DNA of 64,000 nucleotides. Origin: Mycoplasmopsis verecunda. GTDB lineage: Bacteria > Bacillota_I > Bacilli_A > Mycoplasmatales > Metamycoplasmataceae. The notes beneath the pieces were generated by a model that was given only the letters and a program-made list of their open reading frames with translations, searched no databases and was not told where the DNA came from. The stretch lies in assembly GCF_033546915.1 (NCBI RefSeq), contig NZ_CP137850.1, forward strand, positions 434,001-498,000, in the 5' to 3' direction. Made by a program: the position numbers and the translations under genes. Positions 40,130 to 52,200 of the stretch are shown here, piece by piece (positions within the stretch are counted from its first letter, which is position 1; each line of letters begins with the position of its first letter).

Positions 40130-41467
40130 ATGAAAAAATTTAAAACACTTTTAATTACATTATCAGGAGTATCAGCTGCTATTTTACCAGTCGTTGCTGC
40201 ATCATGTGGTGGAGGAGGTACAGAAACTAAAAATCCTGAAAAACCAGGTGATGGAACAAATTCAACTCCAGTAGTAAACCCTACACCAGTAACACCAGGA
40301 AATGGTGACGGAACAAATCCAACTTCAGTGGTAACCCCTACACCAGTAACACCAGGCAATGGTGACGGAACAAATCCAACTCCAGTGGTAACCCCTACAC
40401 CAGTAACACCAGGAAATAGTGATCAAGGAAAAACACCACCTAAGCAAGATCCGGGAACAGGTGGTGATGATAAAAAAGAAGTTGCTAAACCAGCATTAGA
40501 TATCCCTGCACAAGATTCTTCTGCCACTAGCGAAGTACAAGCAGTAAATGAATTAGGTAGAAAATTAATGGAATCTAAATTTGAAGTAACTTTAAATGCT
40601 GATGAGACAGCTAAATTCCTTAAGAAAGTGGAAGCAGTAAGCACCAAATATCCTACTCCACAAATTAATTATGATTACATGTCATATAAACTTACAACTG
40701 GAACAGGTAAAGCTTCTGGAGATAATGTTATAGGACAAGAAATTCCTACATTAAAAGATAATAAAGCACAGTTAGCTAATGCTAAAAACCCATTATATAC
40801 TAATAATAAAAATAAAACTAATCCAAGTGGTTTTCTAACTGTTGAATTATTCAAAGATAAAGGTTATGCAATTGTAACATATAAATTAGCTAAGTATGAA
40901 GGAAAAGACAAACCATATACTGTATCATCATTAGAATTTAAATTATATGTAAACTTTGTTAAACCGGTAGAAAACAAAAAAGAAAATGATGATACGAAAC
41001 CTGGAGCCACACCTACAGTAGAAGATGCAGTAGTTAAAAAATTAGATCAAGAAGGAGCTAAATTTGTAGCTGAAAAAGTTTCAGTAACATTAAATGCTGA
41101 AGATTCAGCTAAATTATTAGAATCAATCAAATCTGAAGAAACTAAAAATAAAGTTGGATACGATTATAAATCATATAAATTAACAACAAAAGTTGATGGA
41201 AGAAATACAAGTAATTATAATATTGGTGATGAAATCGCATTTTTCAAAGACAATAATGTCCAAATGGTTAATGCTACAACACCACACAGAGTAAATTCTG
41301 AAGGACAAACAAGATATCAAACAATGGTAGATGCTATATTATCAGATGATGAATCAAAAGTTACAGCAACATTTAAATTCGGATCTGGAAATGGTGCTAA
41401 AGATGATTGAAAAGTTTCATCTAATTCATACCAATTAGAAATTAAGCTAACTAAAGCAACCGCTTAA
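40130..41467 (+). CDS. Repeat-bearing surface lipoprotein
   Basis: The 445-residue lipoprotein has a signal peptide ending VVAASC (Cys26) with the same leader as the lipoprotein at 25190. Residues ~40-96 are three tandem 19-residue repeats (GDGTNPTPVVTPTPVTPGN type). The rest holds two related domains: one from ~125 (KFEVTLNADETAKFLKKVE, then INYDYMSYKLTT) and one from ~310 (KVSVTLNAEDSAKLLESIK, then VGYDYKSYKLTT), so the protein arose by domain duplication. UGA at 41408 is Trp. Repeats and leader resemble variable lipoproteins of mycoplasmas. It has its own promoter and terminator. Confidence 0.88.
40247..40417 (+). repeat. Three tandem 57-bp coding repeats
   Basis: Units at 40247-40303, 40304-40360 and 40361-40417 are nearly identical, units 2 and 3 most closely. 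Each adds 19 residues in frame, so slippage would change the length of the proline-rich stalk, not the frame. Confidence 0.92.
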
Positions 41468-41477
41468 TATAAGTTTT

Positions 41478-41503
41478 AAACACTCAGCAATGAGTGTTTT
41501 AAT
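41478..41503 (+). terminator. Terminator after the repeat lipoprotein
   Basis: AAACACTCA (41478-41486) pairs with TGAGTGTTT (41491-41499) with a 4-nt loop, followed by T and AA. Confidence 0.8.
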
Positions 41504-41850
41504 TTGCAATACCAATTGTTATGTTTATCGCATTAGAACTATAACCTTTAATAAAACTATTTACACAAGTCAATTTGTGATAATGTATTTGGATACATTC
41601 TCCTGACTTTTGCAGAATCGCATTAGATATCAATTGTGCATATACGCTGAATCGTAATCCTAACTGCAACACTTTTTAATAAAATAAAGAGTGGTGCAGT
41701 TTTTTCCTGAGTCTCCAACTTGGAAACTCAGGAAAAATATCAAAAATTAAAAAGATGATCTTCCACTAGGGATACCATCTTTTTAATTTTTTTCAATTGT
41801 CGCACAGCATAATACAATTCAGTTCTATGAGACTGTTTCTCGGTTATTTA
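41504..41850. other. Intergenic region with a cluster of strong hairpins
   Basis: No gene is seen. Three stem-loops follow each other: CTGCAACACT/AGTGGTGCAG (41664-41699) with T6; a near-perfect 37-nt hairpin at 41701-41737; and the dispersed repeat at 41741-41785. The first part (41504-41660) repeats the word ATCGCATTAGA/TCGCATTAGAAC twice. It may hold the terminator of the DUF31 gene and remains of an old insertion. Confidence 0.5.
41741..41785. repeat. Dispersed hairpin repeat, copy 2
   Basis: Same element as 31593-31637: CAAAAATTAAAAAGATG, TCTTCCACTA, and TACCATCTTTTT. The stem AAAAAGATG-/-CATCTTTTT is kept. Both copies lie in intergenic DNA beside surface or defence genes. Confidence 0.7.
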
Positions 41851-44800
41851 TTATTTTTCTGATTTAATAAATTCCTTAAAGAATCATGGAATTTCATAAG
41901 TATTTGGCGCAAAAGCATTAAGGCGCATTATATTTCTTGCTAATGAATGATTGTTAATTAAGCTAAGCGGATCTTGGCCTTCTTTATTAATTCCGTAATA
42001 GTTAGCTGATTCAATACCGTTATCAAAAGCTCCTTTTTGACCAACTAGGTATTTTAATGGTGTTCCTGAATTAATTGTTGAAATGTAATCTCCTGTATCA
42101 TTCATAACTCCAGTTCCTGAATTACCTTGATTATAGAATGAAGGGATATAAGAAGTTTGCGCTCAAAATCCATCAACATTATATCCATTTGACATTCTAT
42201 GAATTATATAACCAGCTTGTTTACCGAATGGGAAACCATTAAATAATCCATGTTGAATATTTTTATTTCTATTTAAGCTTTGAATTAATAAGAAATCGGA
42301 TAATTTTAAATCTTTTAAATTAAATCAATTTTTATATCATTGAGCCACATAAATATTCCCATAACGTAATTGTTTATCAATTATTTTGTTAACATCAATA
42401 ATTGCAACAGTAACATCAAAATGTTGTCCTTTTAAAATAACATCATTATGTAAATCAGTTGTTTCATCTCTACGAGAACCTGTTTTGGTTTGATTAATTC
42501 CTGATCATATAATTTTAGCAGGTGCTTCTACATTATATGGAGGATTTCAATAACTAAAACCTTTATCAATTTCATTTTCAAAATTTAATCCCGAAACTGT
42601 TTCATAAGTCCATCTGCCATCTTGGCTATCTTCTGGATTATTTTGTGTCGAATCACTTGCGATAACATGGTGGTTAGTGAAAATGTAAAATCTTCCATCA
42701 TTAGGGTCTTTATTTACTTTTGCAACCATCATACCTGAACCATAAGTAGTTGCAAAAGCACGAGAGACTAAATCTTTTCCAATTGCAGAATTTCTATATG
42801 CATCATGTAAATATTCATTATCAAATTTATATCCATCATGCAATTTATATGACAACATTTGATTTGGATTATATTTAAATGGATCTGTAAGTGAATCTTG
42901 ATTATACAATACAATAGGAACATTTTCTTGTGTAAATGACATGTACTTATACGAAATTATATTTGTGGTATTAGCATTACCGAAATCTTCATTAGCTATA
43001 TCATTTTCATACTCATAAGTAATTCTTCCAGCAAAATAATCAAAGAAGAAAGCTTTTTCTGGATCAAAAGTATTTTGCAATTCATTTGGTACATCGAAAT
43101 ATGGTTGTTTATATAGCTCGGTAATTGCTTTTTCTTGTATTATCTTGTAATTAGGATTATCTAGTTTAAACTCAAAATGCATACCTTCGTCTATTAAAGT
43201 AATTATTAGGGTATAAGCTACAGAAACTTTACCTGTTTTACTATCGAATTCATCGGTTTTTCTTTTAATTACAAGTTTACCATTATCTTTTAATTCTTTG
43301 TAATTGAATTCAAAGTCTAATCCACCTTCTTTTCCTGTGGTTAAGCCTTCAAAGACCCTTCCGTAAGTATAGTTATCTAAAAATCTAATATTAGCCGATA
43401 AATGCAATTTGACTTTAGCATAAGTGTTATTTTGTTCTAAAACAGGCTTAAAGTAATCATTTTTCAAGGTATAGTGAACTGAGTTTTTATCTGCGCTAGC
43501 TTTTCAATAATTATCTTTTTGTGTTGTTTCATTAGTTCTTAATCTAATTACTTTTCCATTAGATTTATAAACTTTTTTCATCGATTCATTAAATTTCAAT
43601 GTAGATAATAAAACATGATCTGAATAATCTACTTCATTAGCTTGATTATTTGTTTTAAATCCATCTATTACATACCAAACATCACCAACAAATTCTTTGT
43701 TATTATTAATTCCTTGTCTAACTGGCTCTTTGTAGGCTAATCTAATTAAAAGTCTACCATTTTTATCATCGGGTTTAGCAACATCCTTGATATAAAATCC
43801 ATTAGGATTTAAATTAATACGTTTATATGATGGAGTTCTAACAGAAACTTTTCATGGGTTATTATTTTTGTTAGTGTTGTAATCTTTTACAAATTCAGAT
43901 GGTAAGGTTGTCTCTTTACTTTTTAGAATATTATTAGCATATGGATTAAAGTTATCTACTTGATAGTCTAATCTAATTTCAGATTTTTGTACTCTATTTA
44001 ATATAACATTAGGATAAAAATCTTTAAACATATCGTTTTTTAAATTAATCAATGTTATATCGCCAGATGTATATCTTTCATTTAAATCCTTTTTATATAT
44101 GAATCCAACTTTGAATATCATTGTTCAGCTCATATTTCTAGGATCAAACATTTCAATAGTTTTTGGAACTTGTTTGTATTGACCTGTGGTTTCATCATAT
44201 TCATATTGAGTTGTTTGTCTTGTAAATCTAACATCATAAAAATACATATAGAAATCATTATTTAATCTACTTCCATCGATATTATTTGTTGGAGTATTTC
44301 TTGGAACTAAAGTATCTTTATCAATAATTGGAGTTTCTTCAATTTTAGGTCCTTCTTTTCCTAAGTGTTCATCACCATAACTATTTTGGTCATTATTGAA
44401 TCCATTATTTTTCTCATCATCTTTCGACTTATCACTTTTTGATGCTTTAAGTTTTAAAATGTAATTTATTTTATCATATGATTTTTCTCGCATTATGGCA
44501 TCAGCATCAAAAACTCTTTTTCCTCATGATAAACGATATTCAAAATTATTAGCATTTAACCCTTTAACCATGTCTGAAATTTCTTTATTATGTCCTGTTG
44601 TCTTAAAGTCCTCAGCTGTAAATCATTCACCATTAATTGGTTTTACATCACGATAAGTACGTGGTTTGAAGTAATTAAGTCTGAACTCTTTACCTTTAGC
44701 TCTTCAATCAGACAGTACTTTTCCATCTTTCATAGCAGCTAGTTTAATGTTGACAAAACCATTTATATCATCAACAGAATAATCTGAAGGATTTTGATTT

Positions 44801-47800
44801 AAAAACACAATATCATAATCTTTGTATTTAGGTAGAGAATACATTTCATTTAACTTTTTAACACCTTCACTAGCAATAAATAAGGTGTGTGTTAATTCTG
44901 GATTATTAACAATCAAGTGAGATAATATTTCTTGATAGTTATTTAAATAATCTCTTAAGGCTCATCATTTTTGATCGTTTTGAATAATTTCATCAGCATC
45001 TTTAGTCTTAATTTCTAAATTATAGTTATATTCCGGCCTTTTTTGGCCTGTTATTTTTATTTTAAAAGTTGCCGTTCTCTTTCTGTCATCATACTTAAAG
45101 ATGTAATCTTTATCAAGATTTATAATTTCTCATTTATTGTATCCTTCAGGTAATGAAATATTTAAGTATTTATTTAAAAGTTTTGTTAAAAATTTAACTT
45201 TTTCAGCATAAGTATATTTATTTTTATTTCAAGGAGCTTCTCATGTTTGTTGAATATAATTTCAATCACTTTCACTTTCGTAATTAAAACTTTTTACACT
45301 AGAATTATCGCTATCTTTAATAGCTATATATCAAACATCTTCAGAAATTAATTTAATAAGCCCGTTAGATTGATTGTTTTGTCATTCTTTTTGTCTTGTT
45401 AAATCTCATTTATATGTTATTTTTGTTTGTTCAGCTAATATATTTCTTTCTTTAAAAACAACTGGTTGTTTACCTGTTAATGTTAATCTTTTAATAAATT
45501 GACCTTTAAAACTAATAATTACATTAAAGGTTATTTTATTATCATCAGTTAATGAATAAGTATTTGGCTCAATATCATAATCGAAGTTTCATTCAAGATT
45601 TCTGAATTTTTTGTTAAATACATTATTTAAATTCGTATTAATATTCTTAATAAAATCTTCTTTATAGAAATGAGTAAAGTATGAATAATTAAAGTTAAAT
45701 AAATCTTCAATATTACTTTGATTTATTCTATTAATAATATCTTGAGTTTTTGCATCAAATTTAACATTTTTTAAAATATAAGTTGAAACATTATCTCTAG
45801 TGATATTGTATTTAACCTCTAAATCATTAAAATCATTTGAATTTAATTTCAATTCTTTTGAGTTAATTTGAATGTTATTAGATTTATTTTTTTGTCTTAA
45901 GTATAAATCAAAGTTTTTATTATTAATTGAGATACTTTTAACATTTAAATCATAATACATATCATTTCGGTTAGTTACTCTTTCATCTAAAAGAACAGAT
46001 ATATTTTGTTGAGCATCTTCTTTTAATTTGATGATATTTTCTGGATAAGTAGTATTTACAGTATTAATTAAAGTTTCAAGATTTTGTAATCCAGTAGATT
46101 TTTGTTGATTGTTTAAATTTACATATTCAGTAGGTAAATAAGGAATTTGAGTCTTATAATTAGCTCCATCTATTTTAGTAGATGGTAATGCTTGTAAACG
46201 AGTTAAAGTAGCATTTAACTTGTTATATTTATCTTCATATAATGAATCGCCTTGTTTAATTACTTGAATTTCTCTTTGAAACCCTAATAATTTATTAGCA
46301 AAAACTGTGATTTTTTCACTAATTTGATCATTAGTTAAATTAGTATTATTATTTTCTAATTCTGTAATAATTTGATCAATTTTTGATATTTGCTCAGAGT
46401 AATTATTAGATAAGGTATTTTTATATTGTTCTGCTTGATTTTTATTAATAATTAATTCACTTAAAATATTAGTTCTTTGTGAATCGTAATATTTAATTGT
46501 ATTATTCTTAAAGTTGGCAACAGTACTATCAAATGATTTTTCTATTTGTTCTAGTTGTGTAATTTCTAAAATACTATTTTCATCATCAATTTGTTTAATA
46601 TAACGATTAATTAAGCTATTTCCTTGTTGCTTAATTGGTTCATAATATGCTAGTAAAGCATTAACCTCACTTTTAAATGTATTTATCTTATTCAGTAATT
46701 CATATTGTTTATTAGCTTTTATTAAAAGATTATTTGCATTTTGGATGTTACTTTGTATAGTAGAAATATTATCTGGAGTTATATCTTTACTTAAAAATGG
46801 AGTAATTGTATTGGTTAACTTATTATTTGTATTTTCTTGAATTAAATTTTGCGTAATTAAACTATCTTTTTGAGCAATTAATTGATCTATTTGAGATATT
46901 AGTTTATCTCTTTGCTTACCAAATTCAGCATAATTGTTTAATTCTTGTTGAATTAAAGCTTTAATTTCATCCGATTTTGCAATATCTTCTTGTAATCCAA
47001 CTAAATTACCTGTTGCGATATCATTATTTGATTTTTCAATATATTTATTAATTATTTGGAATGATTCATGATTTATATTTGATAAATCATAATTATTAAT
47101 TTCTTGTAATATACTTGATAAGTGTGTTATTTTTGAATTAATTAATTCTCTTCTTGCTTGCTCTTCTTGATTTTTCTTTGTAATTCTATTTTGAGCTATT
47201 GTATGTAATTTAATTAATTCATTATAAGTATTTTGTAATTGATTTAAGTCTCAATTACTATTATTTTGATTAAATGATGATTCTAATTCAGCAAATTTAT
47301 TTTTTTCTTCTTGTTGTAAAACACTTTGAACATCATTGGCTTTTAATTGATTAATTAAATTTATAATATTATTTTTAATTTTTGCTAACTGGATTAAATG
47401 TTGTCTTTGTTGTTCGTTATATTGTTCAATTGCACTATTTATCTTATTAATTAATTGTTCTAATGTATTCTTGTCCGATAATAAGACTTCTTTATTTCTA
47501 GCACTTATATGTTTATCTAATGTAGATAATACAGAAGAAACTTCTGATTTTAAATCATTTGATAAATCGTTACCATTAGCAGAATTAATTAATTGAGTAA
47601 CTTCATTTTTATAAGTGTTTATTTCACTAATTAATTGATTAATATATCTTTCATTATTATCATTAATAATATTTAACTGTTTTTGAATTTCATCAATTAA
47701 GTTTTCTAAATTTTTGTTATTAGCTTTTAATAAATCTAAATCATTACTATTAATAGCTTGATTACTATCTTTTTCAGCTTGAACAATTTTATTATTTTGC

Positions 47801-48948
47801 TCATCACTTAATCTATTTAATTGTTTAAGAGCTTTTAATTCTTCTAATAATTGAGAATTAAGCGTTATAAATTTCTTAATTTCTAATTGTCTTTTATCAT
47901 ATTCCTTAGCTTCTTCTTTAGCTTTTTGTAATAGTACAGTCAATGATTCTTTATCTTGAATTAATTCATTAATATTTTTGTGGTTATAATCATCTTGATA
48001 TCTTCTAACTAATGCATTAAACTTATTGTTTGTTTCTAGGCTAAGCTTATTTTTTAATGTTTCAATTTGCTTAGTTAGTACTTCTAATTCACTATAAATT
48101 GCTAATGATTGCTTTCTTTTTTCTACTTCTGCTTTATAATCTTGTGCTGATTGTAATTGAGAATTAAGTGATAGTTTTACTATTTGCAATTGGTCTAATG
48201 AAGAAGAATTTACATTTAAGCTAGTTAAATTATTAATAGATTTAATGATTTCATCACGTAATATTATTAAATCTTGACTTTGATATGGTTCTTTTATTAA
48301 TTCATTAATTTGATCAATTATTTTTTTATTTTGTTCTATTAAATTATTTTTTTCTTTAATAATTAATAAAACTTCATCATTTATTTTTTGTTTTAAAGAA
48401 TTCAATTTAACTATTAAATTCTCAAACACTTCGTAATCAGTTTCGTTATCAATTTGTTCTTGACTTAAAATAAATTTTGATAATTCATCATTAGTTTGCT
48501 TAGAAATTTCATTTTGATATTGTTTTACATCATTAAGTAATGCTTTGTATCTAACTTTTAAGGAATCTAAATATTTTTGCTTTTCATTATTAATTCTTTG
48601 CTCATATACATCGGATCACTTTTTAACTTCATTATATTGTTCGTCATTTATAGTTTCTTTATTTTTTAACTCATTTATTTGCACAATTAAATCATCAATG
48701 CTATTTACATTAACATTGATTTTATTATTTACAATATATTTATCATTCTTTAGTTCATTTAATTTTGTTGCTAAATTCAATAACTTTTGCTTTAGTTCAG
48801 CAGTCTTTTTTTCTTGTATTGGATCTTTAACTACAGGCGGGGGGGTGACGGGGTTGGTTTCCTTAGTATTTCCACAAGCTATAGAAATAAGAGCAATTGG
48901 AGAAATTGCTAAAATACCAGCTAATTTTTGTAATGATTTCTTTTTCAT
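41851..48948 (-). CDS. Giant lipoprotein: coiled-coil stalk joined to DUF31 serine-peptidase domain
   Basis: The 2365-residue lipoprotein starts at ATG 48948 (in-frame ATG 48960 is an alternative). The signal peptide ends LISIACG (Cys25). Residues ~40-1000 are Asn/Lys/Gln-rich coiled coil. The middle (~1000-1800) has beta-type domains rich in Trp and Tyr. The C-terminal ~550 residues match DUF31 (PF01732), the trypsin-like fold of mycoplasma Ig protease MIP: YIFTNHHVIAS (His2094), HFDVTVAIIDV (Asp2178) and NQGNSGTGV (Ser2277). All three catalytic residues are present. The frame stays open across 7.1 kb when UGA is Trp. A C7 tract near codon 35 could switch it on and off; it is in frame here. 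Likely a secreted, surface-held protease; the substrate is not shown. Confidence 0.88.
48839..48845 (-). repeat. C7 homopolymer at codon ~35 of the DUF31 lipoprotein gene
   Basis: The coding strand has ACCCCCCCG within codons for V-T-P-P-P-V-V-K. A C7 run is very rare in such AT-rich DNA. A change of one base would stop translation soon after the signal peptide. Confidence 0.8.
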
Positions 48949-48978
48949 AATAACATCCATTCTTTTACAATAGGTAAA

Positions 48979-49033
48979 AAACTCATCAGTATGATAATGA
49001 GTTTAAATTTAATTATTTCATAATTAAATTATA
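48979..49033 (-). promoter_or_regulatory. Promoter and terminator-like leader hairpin of the DUF31 gene
   Basis: On the - strand TATAAT (49033-49028) gives a leader of about 70 nt. In it AAACTCAT (49004-48997) pairs with ATGAGTTT (48986-48979) and is followed by a T-run, the form of an intrinsic terminator, about 30 nt before the start codon. It could act as an attenuator. Confidence 0.5.
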
Positions 49034-49264
49034 TATTTTAAAGTTTTAAAATATCTATTTTATGTATTGCAACATAATTAATCTATTTTTTACTAATTTA
49101 ATTATATTTAAGATTTAGAAAAAATAACTTACTTGTAATTTTTTAATTTTCATTTATAACTCATCAACTAATTACATATCACTTCAATTATTAGTGAGTT
49201 GACTAATTAGATAGAACCCTAATTAAAATAAAATATCCAATTTCTGGATATCTTATTCATTAGT
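49034..49264. other. Intergenic region upstream of the DUF31 gene
   Basis: No gene is seen. ATATCCA (49233-49239) and TGGATAT (49245-49251) form the stem of the terminator for the gene ending at 49265; on the - strand the stem is followed by TTTATTTT. Confidence 0.6.
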
Positions 49265-52200
49265 TTAATTATTTTGTTTATTTCTTGCTCTTTTAGCCGC
49301 TATAGTAATACCAACTAAGAATATTATAGTAGATAAAACAGCTAATGCAATTCATCAATAGAATGGATATTCATTTTTAATAGAATTATTTGCATTATCT
49401 AAAGCATTTTGAAGTGCTTGTGCTAATTGAGATATTTTTCTATTATTGATATTATTTACAAGCACTTTATCTTTAGTATTGTTTAAAATACTTTCAACTT
49501 GAGCTACAGTATCGCTTAATTCTTTATATTCTTCAGGTTTCAATTTGTTTTTGTAATCAATTGTATTAGCATATACAGTATATCGATCATAAACATTTGT
49601 TAATTCTTTAGTTTTATCTTTTAAATCAAGAATCTTGTTTCTTAATGTTTCAGCATCAGATAATGTGTTTAATTGAGTAACTTGATCATGTAATTGATCT
49701 TTTGCTTGTTCAGAAGATAGATTTAATTGGTTAATTAAATCATCTAATTCATTAATTGTTTCATTACCTGATAATTTCATTGCATTTTGCAATTCTTGAA
49801 TCATTTGAGATAAATCATCATTTGATTTGCCAGCATATTGTTTATTTAAAACATCATTAGCATTATTTAATGTTTTATCAAATGTTGATTGTTGTAATAA
49901 ACTTGATAATTTGTAATCTTGTGAGTTTTTATCAATTTCATTAGCTTGAATAATTAATTGATTTAATTTAGCTGTTAAAGTATCTTTTACCTTAGCATCT
50001 TGCATTAAGACATCGATTTGATTAATTACATCATTTTGCACTTTGAATAAATTATCTTTAATTACTTGTTTTTGTGTATTGGTTAAATGAGTTAAAGCAT
50101 TTAATTCAGGTAATACATCATTTAATTTATTAGCTTTTGCTAAAACATTTGTTACGTCTTCATTATTCTTAGCTTTTGCTAATTCAGACAATAATTGGTC
50201 TTTTTCATCTCTTGATAAGTTAGGTAATTTTGAAATTTGATCAAGAGTATTATTTTTAGCTGTTTCAGCATCATTATTTAAGTTATTTAATTCATCAGCT
50301 TTTTCTTGTAATGAATTACTTAATTGTTCTAAATCATTCAAATTATCTTTTCCACTTCTATTTGCTACTTGAGCTAATAAATCTTTAGCATTTTGTAATG
50401 AATTATTAAATGTAGCTGTTTTATCGTTTGATTGATATTTAGTATCATTTGCTTTTACTAATTCATTACTTTTAGTAACTGTATTATTTAAATTATTTAA
50501 TGCTGTATCTAGATTTGCAGCTTTATTAACAATATCTTGGATTTGTTCTAAATCACTAGCTTGATTAATTAATTCATTGAAGTTATCTTTAATTTGTTGT
50601 GGTAAATTACTTAATTTTTCAATTGAATCAATAGCTTCTTGTTTGTGATTTTGTAAATCATTTGCATTACCATTTAATGCTTCTGTAGCATTGTTTAATT
50701 CATTAGCTAATGTTTCAATTGCTTTAGCATCTAAGTTAGCTAAATCTGATTTAATAGATGCTTGTACTTGTTGTAATTTTTCGTCAAATTTTAATTTTAC
50801 TTGTTCATCTGCTAATAAATAGTCATTTGTAGTTTTATCAATTGTATTAGCTTGTGTGTAAGCATCATTAATTTTTTTAGTGGCTTGATCAAGTTCTTTT
50901 GCTTTAGAAACAATTACATTGATTTGAGCAATTGTTTTATCATTTTCTAATTCCGATGTAGCCATTAATTTTTGATAATTATTTAAATTAGGTAATTTAT
51001 TAATTTGTTCTTCAGCTTCTTTTCTAGCTTTTTCAAAAGCAGAAATTTGGTTATTAACACTCTCTGTAGATGTAGATAAATTATTAATTACTTCTTGTAA
51101 TTGTTCTAAAGTTACTTGATTGTTTAATTTAGAATTATTTAATAAACCATCGGCTAAATCTAAAGCATTGTTTATTTGTTTTTTAATTTCAGGATCAATT
51201 GCATAAATAGTTGTTTTTCTCTTAGCTTCTTGAACTGATGGAAGTTTATCTAATAATGATTGAGTCAAGTTATTTAATTTATTTGCTTTATCTAAAACAT
51301 TATTAACATCTTGGACTCTATTTTGGTTATTAATTTCATCTTTTAAGCTTTGTTTATAAGTATCTGATAAATTATTTAAACCATCAATCTCTTTTAAAGC
51401 TTTATCTTTAGCATCTTTTAACTTTAACTCACCATCAAGAGCTTCTATATCATTATTTAAAACACTAGATTTGTTATTTAACTCTTTAACTAAATTATTA
51501 ATTTTATCTAATGAAGTTAAATCATTATTTGCTTTCGCATTTAATAAAGTAGTTGAATTATTATTATCAGCTAAATTAAAGTTATTTTGTTTACTTTCTT
51601 CAGCATCAAGGTATTTAGCTTGTTTTTTAGCTTCTGATGCTTTAGATTCAGCTTCTTGAGCTTTTTGTAAAGCTTGATTTAAATCAGAAGCACCGTGTGA
51701 TAAATCAACGACTTGATCAATATCACTAGCATTTGAAATTAAATCTTTTAATGCATCTTTTTGAGCTGGAGATAAATTAATTAAATTATCAATATCTTGT
51801 TTTGCTTTAGAGATTTGATCTTCTAATTTTTTACCACCATTTAATTTACTTTGAGCAGATTTTAAATTATTTGTTAATTGGTTGATTTGATCGAAAGATT
51901 TATCTGCTAAGCCTTCTTCTAGAGCTTGATTAGAAGATTGTAATATGCTATCAAAATCTTGTTGTTTTGATTCATCTGATAACTTATAATCATTTGATTC
52001 TTTGTTTAAATTATTTCCTGAATCAATAGCATCCTTAAAATCTTTAGTAGCTTCATCAAGTTCTTTAGCTTTTGAGACAACTGCATTTAAATCTTCTTCA
52101 GTTGTTTTAGTATTTAATTCATTAATTAAAGCTTCTTTTTGCTGTTGTGTTAAGTTAGGTAAAGTGTTAATTGTATTAGCTGCTTTATTATAAATATCTA

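Noticed and set aside
41851-48960. Row of separate small genes on the - strand
   Set aside because: All pieces are in the same frame and are interrupted only by UGA. I checked the in-between stretches for UAA and UAG and found none, so it is one gene.
48545-48973. + strand frame of 142 codons opposite the DUF31 lipoprotein
   Set aside because: It is an antisense reading of the Asn/Lys-rich coiled coil; such Phe/Leu/Ser-rich shadows occur opposite all coiled-coil genes here.
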